Shown here in pieces: positions 1 through 7,654 of a stretch of DNA of 8,495 bases (within the stretch, counting starts at the first letter, position 1; each line of letters opens with the position of its first letter). The notes under the pieces are model-generated. The model ran no database searches, was not told the origin of the DNA, and saw only the letters and a program-made list of their open reading frames with translations. Source of the DNA: REEB470 sp032117095 (GTDB taxonomy: Bacteria > Bacillota > Bacilli > Paenibacillales > YIM-B00363); contig JAULZZ010000100.1 of NCBI GenBank assembly GCA_032117095.1, forward strand, positions 1-8,495. The letters run 5' to 3'. The position numbers were made by a program, and so were the translations under genes.

Positions 1-3000
1 AAAGTGCGAAATCTCTGCGTGGCACGACGATGCAAGAACTCATCTTTGCGGGGAGCGAGGGGCGCGCACCTTCGGACTATTGTGAAGTGACACTCACGTT
101 GGACAATGTCGATCGTACGTTGCCTTATGAATATGCCGAAGTGACGGTGATGCGTCGCCTGTATCGGAGCGGAGAAAGTGAATTTTCCCTCAACCAAATG
201 CCGTGTCGCCTCAAAGACATCGTCGAACTGTTTATGGATACAGGCATCGGTCGGGAGTCGTATTCTGTCATTGGACAAGGACGAATTGACGAAGTGCTCA
301 GCACACGTCCCGAGGAGCGTCGTGCAATTTTTGAGGAAGCATCGGGCATCGTCAAATACAAACTACGAAAGAAAGAATCGTTGCGCAAACTCAGTGAGAC
401 CGATGACAACGTGCGTCGCATTGAGGACATTTTGACGGAACTCGACACCCAAAGAGAACCGTTGGGGCGTGAAGCACAACGTGCCCAACAATACGCCCAA
501 TGGCATGATGCACTCAAAAACGTCGATGTGGCGCGGATTGTGTATGAGATCGACACGACACATCAGGCGTGGACAGACGCTTGTGCAACACGGACGCATT
601 GGCAAGAAGTGGAGACGGACCTCGCTTTGGTAGTGCACACGCACGATGTGGCGTTAGAAACGCACCATTTGCTCGTGCAGCAACGCGATGCGGAAGTCGA
701 CAGATTGCAACAGGCATATCACGAAGCGACAACCAATGTGGAACATGCTGAGGCAAACCGCCAAGTGTTGGATGTGCGTTTGGCACATGCGACGGAACAA
801 TGTGACGCTTCCCGCAAAGCACAAACACACATCGCTCAAAAACAGGCGACGGCACACATAAGACGGCAAGAGGTCATCGCACACATCCAGCGCACAACAG
901 AAGCTTTGCAGCACATCGAACAAGCGATGGCACAGTACCACACACAACACGTACACGTTGCCCCTGTTTTAGACGAACAGTCGACCAAAACAACGTTGTT
1001 TGATGTGCTACACGCATTGGCGACGGTACGCAACGAACGGCTACACCTGTTATCCCAAGAAGAGACGCATGCCAAGACGATGCAACGCATCGACGAACAA
1101 ATTGCCCAAAAACAAGAAGAGCAAGCCCAACTCATCACCGTACTTGCCCACAAGAAAACGCAACATCTCGCTTGCACAGAGGCAATAAAACAATGCCAAC
1201 AACAGCGCGCTGCGCTCCAAGAGACGATCCAGCACGAAACCGCACTTCATGCACAGCATCGCCAAATGGTCACAAAAGAAGAACAAAAATTACATACGAT
1301 GCGCACGCGTCTGCACACGTTACAAGAATTGCACGATGGATATGATGGATTTGCAAGTGGCGTCCGTGAAGTGCTAAAAGCAAGCGAACATGGCACGCTT
1401 CACCATATCCGCGGTGCAGTGGCAACACTCATTGCAGTGGAACCGCGTTGGGAGCTTGCGTTGGAGACGGCGTTGGGCGGGGCGCTGCAGCACATTGTCG
1501 TCACAGACGAGCAAAGCGCCCGAGAGGCGATCCGTTTTTTGAAGACAAAACAACTCGGGCGTGCTACATTTTTGCCGATGGATGTCATTCGTCCTCGTAC
1601 GTTTCCCACATACGATCGGGAGCGTGGCGCCCAACAACCAGGCTGGGTCGGGGTAGCGTCCGATGTCGTGCGTTGCGATGCATCGTATCGCGATATCATA
1701 GAACATTTGTTAGGGAATGTCGTCATTGTTGAGAAAATTGAAGAGGCAAACCGTATTGCGCGTACACTGGCGTATCGGTATCGGATTGTCACGTGTGCGG
1801 GGGACGTCGTCCATACGGGGGGGTCGATGACAGGGGGAAGTGTGCGCCAAACGAATGCGACGTGGCTTGCACGCCAACGACACATGGGTGAACTCGCACA
1901 ACACATCGATGCATTACAGCATACCGTCGCACAACAACGGCAGCACGACGCGCTGATGCAACAGCGACTTGCCACATGGCAGCAACAATGCGAGACGTTG
2001 CAAAAACAAGAAGACGCACTGCGACAAGACGCGATGGACGTTGCGGAAGCGTTGACAAAAGCAGAACATTCCCGTGAAGCCCTCCTCACCAGCATACAGC
2101 AATGCCAACATGAACAAAACCGCATTGCGCATGAACAACAAGAAAATAAAACGAAAAAATTACACCTTGAAGCACAAATGCAGCAATACGATGCACAACA
2201 AATACAGCTGCAGCAACAGCTCGAACAATCTACCCAACAACGTGATGCACAGTGGGAAACGAAAACGCAGCACGCCGATGCACTGGCCACCTTACGCATT
2301 GAACAAGCAAGGCTGCAAGAAACGTCGCATGCCTTACACGCAGAACTTGTTCGTCTGGACCACGAGGTGCGGGAGTGGGAACACACATCCCGCGAGCAAG
2401 TAGAAAAATATGAAACGTGTGTCGTAGCGTGCAAGCACATGGAGGCGCAGCTGGCCGAACAGGCGATAGACATTGCCAAGAAAAAACAACAAAAAGAATA
2501 TATCGCCACACAACTTGCCGAAGCTCAAGCGCACCGCCAAGATGCGCACCGCCTGCGACACGACGACCAAAACCAAACCAAAGAACAACGACAGCAATTG
2601 CGACACGTCACCCAAACGATTCGCCAATGCGACGTACAGGTCAATCGCCTAGAAGTACAGCTCGAACACGCCCTCCGTCAGCTCGCGGAGCAATACGAAT
2701 TAAGTTACGAGACGGCCAAAGCACGCTACCCCCTGCCGACGACGGACATCGACACCGTCAACGCCGAAGTACAACGGCTCAAACAACAGCTCGCACAGTT
2801 AGGGACCGTGCATATGGGGGCGATCGCCGAATACGAACGAATAGACGCACGTTACGCATTTTTGAGCGCACAGTGCGATGATTTACGCATTGCAAAACAA
2901 CGATTGCAAGATGTGTTGCGCGAGATGGATGAAGAAATGACAGTGCGCTTTATGGAGGCGTATGAGGCGATACGTCGGCACTTTCAAGATGTTTTTTCGC

Positions 3001-3413
3001 AACTTTTTGGCGGGGGAACGGCGGATTTCATTTTAACGCAGCCACAACAGGGGATTGATTCCGGCATCGATATCGTCGCTCAACCCCCAGGAAAAAAACT
3101 TCAAAATTTACAATTGCTTTCAGGCGGCGAACGTGCGCTGACGGCGGTGTGCCTGCTGTTTGCGATGTTGCGGTACAAACCGGTACCGTTTTGCGTCCTC
3201 GATGAAGTCGAAGCGGCGCTCGATGAAGCCAATGTCTCGCGATTTGCCCAATATTTGCGTCAATTTTGTACCGACACCCAGTTTATTCTCGTCACACATC
3301 GCAAGGGGACGATGGCGGCTGCCGATGTTTTGTATGGCATCACGATGGAAGAACGTGGTGTGTCCAAGCTGATCTCCGTCCGTTTTGCAGCGGAAGGACA
3401 GTCTGCTTCCTGA
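1..3413 (+). CDS. smc: Chromosome partition ATPase SMC, 5'-truncated
   Basis: This is the SMC subunit of the bacterial condensin (with ScpA and ScpB), which organises and segregates the chromosome on the nucleoid. The first complete codon is at base 3. The reading frame opens with SAKSLRG, which in B. subtilis SMC lies about 50 residues in, so the N-terminus and Walker A P-loop are outside the window. Visible parts, in order, are the Q-loop region (GQGRIDEVL, about nt 270-300), a long coiled coil, the hinge with its glycine-rich end (GGSMTGGS; whole hinge about nt 1330-1860), the returning coiled coil, the ABC signature LSGGE (nt 3117-3131), Walker B with catalytic DE (VLDEVEAALDE, nt 3195-3227) and the H-loop ILVTHRKGTM. 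The 1136 codons present plus about 50 missing give the usual length near 1190. The arms are unusually rich in Gln and His. ftsY follows 48 nt downstream, probably in the same transcript. Confidence 0.97.
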   Translation, partial: SAKSLRGTTMQELIFAGSEGRAPSDYCEVTLTLDNVDRTLPYEYAEVTVMRRLYRSGESEFSLNQMPCRLKDIVELFMDTGIGRESYSVIGQGRIDEVLSTRPEERRAIFEEASGIVKYKLRKKESLRKLSETDDNVRRIEDILTELDTQREPLGREAQRAQQYAQWHDALKNVDVARIVYEIDTTHQAWTDACATRTHWQEVETDLALVVHTHDVALETHHLLVQQRDAEVDRLQQAYHEATTNVEHAEANRQVLDVRLAHATEQCDASRKAQTHIAQKQATAHIRRQEVIAHIQRTTEALQHIEQAMAQYHTQHVHVAPVLDEQSTKTTLFDVLHALATVRNERLHLLSQEETHAKTMQRIDEQIAQKQEEQAQLITVLAHKKTQHLACTEAIKQCQQQRAALQETIQHETALHAQHRQMVTKEEQKLHTMRTRLHTLQELHDGYDGFASGVREVLKASEHGTLHHIRGAVATLIAVEPRWELALETALGGALQHIVVTDEQSAREAIRFLKTKQLGRATFLPMDVIRPRTFPTYDRERGAQQPGWVGVASDVVRCDASYRDIIEHLLGNVVIVEKIEEANRIARTLAYRYRIVTCAGDVVHTGGSMTGGSVRQTNATWLARQRHMGELAQHIDALQHTVAQQRQHDALMQQRLATWQQQCETLQKQEDALRQDAMDVAEALTKAEHSREALLTSIQQCQHEQNRIAHEQQENKTKKLHLEAQMQQYDAQQIQLQQQLEQSTQQRDAQWETKTQHADALATLRIEQARLQETSHALHAELVRLDHEVREWEHTSREQVEKYETCVVACKHMEAQLAEQAIDIAKKKQQKEYIATQLAEAQAHRQDAHRLRHDDQNQTKEQRQQLRHVTQTIRQCDVQVNRLEVQLEHALRQLAEQYELSYETAKARYPLPTTDIDTVNAEVQRLKQQLAQLGTVHMGAIAEYERIDARYAFLSAQCDDLRIAKQRLQDVLREMDEEMTVRFMEAYEAIRRHFQDVFSQLFGGGTADFILTQPQQGIDSGIDIVAQPPGKKLQNLQLLSGGERALTAVCLLFAMLRYKPVPFCVLDEVEAALDEANVSRFAQYLRQFCTDTQFILVTHRKGTMAAADVLYGITMEERGVSKLISVRFAAEGQSAS

Positions 3414-3448
3414 TCGCGCCGTACGACAAGGGTATGCATATGCATTTT

Positions 3449-3455
3449 AAGGAGG
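3449..3455 (+). promoter_or_regulatory. Shine-Dalgarno AAGGAGG deciding the ftsY start
   Basis: This is a perfect AAGGAGG. An ATG at 3456 abuts it directly and would leave no spacer. The next in-frame ATG at 3462 is 6 nt away and gives MNFFKKL, the N-terminus expected for Gram-positive FtsY. Confidence 0.85.
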
Positions 3456-3461
3456 ATGGGC

Positions 3462-4433
3462 ATGAACTTTTTCAAAAAGCTACGCGACCGCATTGCCACG
3501 AAAGCAGAAGAAGTCACGACAAAGTTTATGGACGGATTTGCGCGCACACGCCAGTCACTCACGTCCCAGCTCGACAGCTTATTTCGGCGGAGAAGTGTGA
3601 TCGATGAGGCGTTTTTTGAAGAGCTCGAAGAAACGCTGATCAAAGCGGACGTCGGCGTGGCGACAGCGATGATGCTTGTCGAGCAGCTGCGCAAAACAGC
3701 CCGTGCCCAAAAGCTCACGCAAACCGAAACACTACAACCGCTCTTGTTGGAGCAGATGGCAACGCTCATTCAAGATGACGCTGCGGGTGCAATCTCCTTT
3801 GCACCACAGGGGCCCACGGTCATTTTGCTCATCGGAGTCAATGGCGTCGGGAAAACGACGACGATCGGCAAACTTGCACATCGTTTTCAACAGGAAGGGA
3901 AATCTGTGTTGCTGGCAGCCGGCGATACGTTTCGTGCGGCGGCGATCGAACAGCTGACCGTGTGGGGACAACGAGCCGGTGTCCAAGTCGTGCATCAGGC
4001 ACAAGGCAACGATCCTGCGGCCGTCATTTTCGATGCGATTCGCTTAGCCAAACAACAGCAAATAGACGTGTTGCTCTGCGACACGGCGGGACGGTTGCAC
4101 AACAAAACAAACTTGATGGAGGAATTGCACAAAATTGTGCGCATCATTCGCCGTGAAATTCCCGAAGCCCCCCACGAAGTATTGCTCGTCCTCGATGCCA
4201 CGACGGGACAAAATGCGTTGAGTCAAGCGAAATTATTCGGTGAAAAAGAAGCGATTACGGGGGTCATCTTAACCAAACTAGACGGCACGGCCAAAGGGGG
4301 CATCGTGTTGGCAATCAAGCAACAGTTGCACATTCCGGTGAAATTTGTCGGGCTCGGCGAAAAGCAGGACGATTTGCAACCGTTTGATGCGCAGCAGTTT
4401 GTTCATGCTTTGTTCGCCACAAAAGAGGAGTAG
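3462..4433 (+). CDS. ftsY: Signal recognition particle receptor GTPase FtsY
   Basis: FtsY is the membrane-associated receptor for the SRP. It forms a GTP-dependent heterodimer with Ffh and hands ribosome-nascent chain complexes to SecYEG. The 323-residue protein has the short Gram-positive form: a basic N-terminal helix (MNFFKKLRDRI), a helical N domain containing FFEELEETLIKADVG, then the NG GTPase. Motifs, numbered from the start at 3462, are P-loop GVNGVGKT (125-132), the SRP-GTPase insertion DTFRAAA (from 155), DTAGR (207-211), TKLD (271-274) and the closing GLGEK (from 297). Length matches the roughly 330 residues of B. subtilis FtsY. The start was chosen by SD spacing. It sits 48 nt behind smc, as in Bacillus. 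Its last 31 nt overlap the 3' end of bioA on the other strand, and no terminator is visible between them. Confidence 0.97.
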   Translation: MNFFKKLRDRIATKAEEVTTKFMDGFARTRQSLTSQLDSLFRRRSVIDEAFFEELEETLIKADVGVATAMMLVEQLRKTARAQKLTQTETLQPLLLEQMATLIQDDAAGAISFAPQGPTVILLIGVNGVGKTTTIGKLAHRFQQEGKSVLLAAGDTFRAAAIEQLTVWGQRAGVQVVHQAQGNDPAAVIFDAIRLAKQQQIDVLLCDTAGRLHNKTNLMEELHKIVRIIRREIPEAPHEVLLVLDATTGQNALSQAKLFGEKEAITGVILTKLDGTAKGGIVLAIKQQLHIPVKFVGLGEKQDDLQPFDAQQFVHALFATKEE

Positions 4434-5739
4434 GGCGGTTGCGTCACGTCTTCAATCGCCTGTCGGATGATATGCAACATCTCGCGTAGCTCATCGTGCG
4501 TACTTGCCAAAGGTGGCATAAAGACGATCGTATCCCCGAGAGGACGGGTGAGCAGACCGAGTTCACGCATGCGTTGTGTCGCATGATACCCCATACGCCT
4601 TGCCGACGGGTAGGGCTTTTTTGTGTTGCGATTTTCTACGAGCTCGATGCCGACCATCAGTCCCCGCTGACGTATGTCGCCGATCGCTGCGATAGGGTGC
4701 CACGTGGCGAGTGTTTCACGAACGAATTGTGCGGATGATTGTACGTGTGTCAATATGTTTTCCTCTTCGAACAGCTGTAAATTTGCCAACGCCACGGCAC
4801 AGCCCAATGGATTGCCCGTATAAGAATGCCCATGAAATAGCGTTTTTCCAGCGTCGTAATCATCGTAAAACGCATCGTATATTCGCGACGTGGTGAGTGT
4901 CGCAGCGACGGGCAAGTACCCACCGGTGAGTCCTTTGGCGACCGTCATCAGATCTGGAGAANNNNNNNNNNTTCGTCACAAATAAGCAATACCTCGTACT
5001 GTTTGCACAAGCGTGCAACGTCACGTAAAAATCCAGGGGGCATCAGGCGCATGCCACTCGCCCCTTGGACGAGCGGTTCTACGATAAGGGCTGCAAGCTG
5101 GTGTCTGTGTTGTGCAAACGTACTTTCTATCGTTGCAATACAATGCGTGGCGCACACGTACGCATCGCCACTCGGATGCCGATATGCATCGGGAAACGGC
5201 ACACGCAAGCAGGGAAACAACAGTGGACGATATAACGCATGAAATCGTTCGATGTTCCCGACGCTGACGGCCCCGAGCGTATCGCCATGATAATTTCCTT
5301 CCATCGTCACGAACGTATTTTTCTCTGGTCGTCCTATATTTTGCCAATATTGAAAAGCCATCTTGAGCGCGACTTCGACGCTTGTTGCCCCACTATCTGA
5401 GTAAAACACGCGTGTCAGTCCAGAGGGGGCTAAAGAAACCAACTTTGTCGCGAGGTGTACGGCAACGTCATGGGTCATGCCGAGGGATGTCGTATGGGCG
5501 ACTTTGGAAAGTTGTTGCACAATCGCTTGATCGAGTGCGTGTTTGCGATGTCCGTGGACGTTGAGCCAGACGGAGGAGAACGCATCATAATACGCACGTC
5601 CTGTTGTGTCGTATAATTTGACGCCTTCGCCATGGGTGATGACGAGGGGGGCGGTGTCGTAGTCTTTCATTTGGGTAAAAGGCAACCAAAGATGCGCTTG
5701 GCTGCGTGTATGGACATCAGGCGGGGGCGTTTGTGTCAT
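4403..5739 (-). CDS. bioA: Adenosylmethionine-8-amino-7-oxononanoate aminotransferase BioA, interrupted by an assembly gap
   Basis: BioA is a PLP enzyme that converts 8-amino-7-oxononanoate to 7,8-diaminononanoate in biotin synthesis, using S-adenosylmethionine as amino donor. The start at 5739 has SD GAGGG 8 nt upstream. Features are LWLPFTQMKDYD near the N-terminus, VFYSDSGATSVEVALKMAF, the YHGD motif, EPLVQGASGM, the cofactor-contacting LLICDE just before the gap, and the presumed Schiff-base lysine in VAKGLTGGYLP (codon 4936-4934) after it. The C-terminal TRPLGDTIVFMPPLAST is typical of BioA. Ten Ns (4962-4971) throw the two halves out of frame. Comparison with remembered B. subtilis BioA predicts about 19 missing residues containing GFGRTG, giving about 460 in total, so this is one intact gene rather than a pseudogene. 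The C-terminal YSSFVANKA is encoded antisense to the end of ftsY. No other biotin genes are nearby. Confidence 0.95.
4962..4971. other. Assembly gap (10 N) inside bioA
   Basis: Ten Ns are a placeholder of unknown true length. Keeping both halves of bioA in one frame needs a length of 3n+2. Alignment to the BioA family suggests about 56 nt, coding for roughly VATGFGRTG and the residues leading to SPDLM. Confidence 0.9.
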
Positions 5740-5747
5740 CGGAGAAA

Positions 5748-5754
5748 CCCTCTT
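5748..5754 (-). promoter_or_regulatory. Shine-Dalgarno of bioA (AAGAGGG)
   Basis: Read on the minus strand, AAGAGGG lies 8 nt before the ATG at 5739, a standard spacing that supports this start. Confidence 0.7.
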
Positions 5755-5795
5755 TTTTCCATCGTACGAAGATGCGATGTAGTTTTATTTTGTTG

Positions 5796-5825
5796 AGTAT
5801 AGCATATCTTTTCACCGAGGGGTAA
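5796..5825 (-). promoter_or_regulatory. Probable bioA promoter with extended -10
   Basis: On the minus strand, TGCTATACT gives a -10 box TATACT (5801-5796) preceded by the extended -10 TG. The best -35 candidate, TTACCC (5825-5820, 18-bp spacer), is weak, so recognition would rely on the extended -10. Transcription would start about 50 nt upstream of the bioA ATG. I see no GTTAAC-type BirA operator here. Confidence 0.55.
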
Positions 5826-5865
5826 TCCAGCGCACCTGGTTATGTTTTTGGGCCCGAACAGAAAT

Positions 5866-5894
5866 TTTACAACAATATTTATTTATGGTATAAT
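5866..5894 (+). promoter_or_regulatory. SigA-type promoter for the metallopeptidase gene
   Basis: TTTACA (5866-5871), a 17-bp spacer and a consensus TATAAT (5889-5894) form a near-ideal housekeeping promoter. The predicted transcript starts near 5901, giving a leader of about 45 nt. It is divergent from the bioA promoter. Confidence 0.8.
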
Positions 5895-5925
5895 GAATAC
5901 GTACGAAAAATAGAAATAAGGTGTG

Positions 5926-5937
5926 AAGGGAAGGGAG
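5926..5937 (+). promoter_or_regulatory. Purine-rich Shine-Dalgarno deciding the metallopeptidase start
   Basis: GAAGGGAAGGGAG ends at 5937. A GTG at 5939 would have a 1-nt spacer. The GTG at 5945 has 7 nt and the GTG at 5948 has 10 nt, so 5945 is preferred. Confidence 0.6.
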
Positions 5938-5944
5938 TGTGAGT

Positions 5945-7558
5945 GTGGTGCATTTTTCTACGCGTTTCTGTAAGAGTTTTTCATTGACATTGGTTTTTTT
6001 ACTGCTTTCCATGGCATGCATGCCTGCGCCAACAGGAGCTTCTGCGCCGTTTGAAAATACACAGATGGCGTTTGTTCCCCCACCCCCGCCAGTAGATCCC
6101 ATCACTACAGCCGTCTTTGGGGCGATCGTCTTGCTCACCGTGGGGTGGTACGTCGCCAAATCTTCTCCAGAAAAGGACAAACGTTGCGTCCAGTTGTTCC
6201 CCGAAACTCAAGCGGAGGCATGCAAAAAAGAACCGTTGTCGCTGGATCCTACGGTGGTGATGACAAGCCACATCATGGTTGTTCTTGACCTTCTCTGCCC
6301 CCCGAATGCCCTAAAAAACTGTATCGACACGTTGGCAAAAAAGACGGTAAAATTATTGGACGCTTGGATACCAGGGGGCACAAAACCCGTGATGCTCGTC
6401 GATGTATGTCGTAAGGACGTGATGAAACATTATCCAACGTATCGTCAATTTTGTGAGAACAAAGGGTTCATGGGAGACACCGCATCGTCGGTCGAACATG
6501 CAGGGGGAGGCANNNNNNNNNNCCCCCTTACTGTGCAGGACATTCATCGTTTCATTGACCGATACAACGCATGCCAGGATGCGACTTCCCGCCGTTTCAA
6601 CGAAAAATGCAAAGGAAGTGTGCGACTAAAACCGAATCCCCCGTCAAAAGTTTCGCCACCTTTGCAAAACAAGCAAGAACAATTCCCTGAATATGAAGGG
6701 AAATTTGTGCACGTGGTGACGTGCGAAGGTGTCGCTGTCTTCGTCCCGATTGGGCTCCAAGTGCAGGCGCAGGAGGCAGCACGTTTGTGCGCTTTGTTGC
6801 GCATGCGTGCGATACAATCGAGCCCTGCAAAGACGCTCCTCAAAGAAATTGTCATCTTGGATTTGAAGGCGAAAAATGCCAGTGCGGGCGCAAGCATCCA
6901 TTTTCCAAATCGGCTTGTCGTTGACATCCCTGTTTTCGTGGATGCGCTCAAAGACGGTTCCAAATCATCCGCACGTCTTTTTCTAGCACTATTGGTGCAT
7001 GAAATGCGTCATTTGTTGCAATTCGACACAGCCAAAAAGAACTTCCAGAACAATGGGAAATGGACAGATGCGTTGCACCTAGGAGTGCTCGAAGGCGGGG
7101 CGATGGGGGCGGAGTTGACTGCGTATCCTGAGGAAATTGAACGCGTCATTCGGAATGCAAACATTGCCTATTTGAATGAAAGTTGCTTGGAATTGTTTCA
7201 GGGGAGCGACTTTATTCACTATTTATGTGCAACGCTGGTGATGCACAAACTTCTCGAGTTGTATAACGTTTATCGCAAAAGTGGCGTTCCTGTGGCGTCG
7301 AATTTGGACGTACTTCTCGTTAAAATGCGGGCGCAAAATCCGAAGACACCGTTTACCCAAAGCATCGTGCAGCTGTTTTTACGCGATACGAATTACCCAG
7401 GGTTTGCACGCAACCCAAGGTTGGAACTCATGGAAATTCAAAATCGGGTCGAAGACGGGCTACGTCGATCGTTCGTACCAGGTGCCACGCCGGCGACAAT
7501 ACGGAAACGGCTGTGCAAAGATCCGGGATTGCCCAAAATGGCGTATTGTGGAAAGTAG
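5945..7558 (+). CDS. Putative membrane-associated zinc metallopeptidase (HEMRH), unrecognised family
   Basis: I do not recognise this protein as a named family. Numbering from GTG 5945, with the N run counted as four placeholder residues, a short basic N-terminus is followed by a hydrophobic core (12-25, ending SMAC, an imperfect lipobox). Next come a five-proline run (45-49) and a second hydrophobic segment (about 53-71) followed by a Lys/Arg-rich stretch. The large remainder is rich in paired cysteines and ends in a short Cys-bearing tail (LCKDPG...YCGK). The telling motif is LLVHEMRHLLQ, with H352, E353 and H356 matching HExxH of zincin metallopeptidases. GAELTAYPEE follows 34 residues later, and E390 is a plausible third zinc ligand. 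Zinc binding and proteolysis are inferred. A second GTG at 5948 is an alternative start. The gene has its own promoter and terminator, so it is probably monocistronic. The gap at 6513-6522 leaves its length uncertain. Confidence 0.85.
   Translation: MVHFSTRFCKSFSLTLVFLLLSMACMPAPTGASAPFENTQMAFVPPPPPVDPITTAVFGAIVLLTVGWYVAKSSPEKDKRCVQLFPETQAEACKKEPLSLDPTVVMTSHIMVVLDLLCPPNALKNCIDTLAKKTVKLLDAWIPGGTKPVMLVDVCRKDVMKHYPTYRQFCENKGFMGDTASSVEHAGGGXXXXPLTVQDIHRFIDRYNACQDATSRRFNEKCKGSVRLKPNPPSKVSPPLQNKQEQFPEYEGKFVHVVTCEGVAVFVPIGLQVQAQEAARLCALLRMRAIQSSPAKTLLKEIVILDLKAKNASAGASIHFPNRLVVDIPVFVDALKDGSKSSARLFLALLVHEMRHLLQFDTAKKNFQNNGKWTDALHLGVLEGGAMGAELTAYPEEIERVIRNANIAYLNESCLELFQGSDFIHYLCATLVMHKLLELYNVYRKSGVPVASNLDVLLVKMRAQNPKTPFTQSIVQLFLRDTNYPGFARNPRLELMEIQNRVEDGLRRSFVPGATPATIRKRLCKDPGLPKMAYCGK
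6513..6522. other. Assembly gap (10 N) inside the metallopeptidase gene
   Basis: This is a placeholder run of Ns. Both flanks are read in the same frame when it counts as 10 nt, so a true length of 3n+1 would keep the gene open. The flanks AGGGGG (6502-6507) and CCCCCT (6523-6528) are inverted and GC-rich. Confidence 0.9.
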
Positions 7559-7602
7559 CAGCAGTAGCAGTAGCAGTAGCAGTAGCAGTAGCAGTGGCAG
7601 TG
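7555..7602 (+). repeat. Hexanucleotide microsatellite (GCAGTA)n at the metallopeptidase stop codon
   Basis: A partial unit GTAGCA (7555-7560) leads into five exact GCAGTA units (7561-7590) and two variant GCAGTG units (7591-7602). The TAG stop at 7556 is part of the array. In that frame the units read CAG TAG repeatedly, so the gene is followed by a ladder of in-frame stops. In the +1 frame the array encodes poly-serine. Confidence 0.95.
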
Positions 7603-7626
7603 AACAAGTGCACAGTAATCCCCCCC

Positions 7627-7654
7627 CGAGCGTCTTCGTGACGCTCGTTTTTTT
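7627..7654 (+). terminator. Rho-independent terminator after the metallopeptidase gene
   Basis: A perfect 8-bp stem CGAGCGTC / GACGCTCG (7627-7634 with 7640-7647) has a 5-nt loop (TTCGT) and is followed by seven Ts. It ends the metallopeptidase transcript and separates it from the ylxM promoter. Confidence 0.93.

Noticed and set aside
1400..2509. Long minus-strand open frame (369 codons) inside smc, very rich in Cys, Ser and Ala
   Set aside because: It is the antisense reading of the Gln/His/Ala-rich SMC coiled coil. Its odd Cys content is just the complement of GCA and CAA-type codons, and smc is clearly the real gene.
3456..3458. ATG at 3456 as the ftsY start
   Set aside because: It directly abuts the AAGGAGG, leaving no spacer. 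The ATG at 3462 has ideal spacing and gives the expected N-terminus.
3414..3461. Repeated ATGCAT in the smc-ftsY spacer as a regulatory element
   Set aside because: The pair TATGCATATGCA is short and self-complementary by composition, and no promoter or terminator accompanies it.
4403..5739. bioA as a frameshifted pseudogene or two genes
   Set aside because: The break coincides exactly with ten Ns, and the two halves match the N- and C-terminal parts of BioA with one conserved segment missing.
5945..6030. The metallopeptidase as a confident lipoprotein
   Set aside because: The SMAC sequence lacks the usual Leu at -3 of a lipobox, and a second hydrophobic segment follows, so lipidation is only a possibility.
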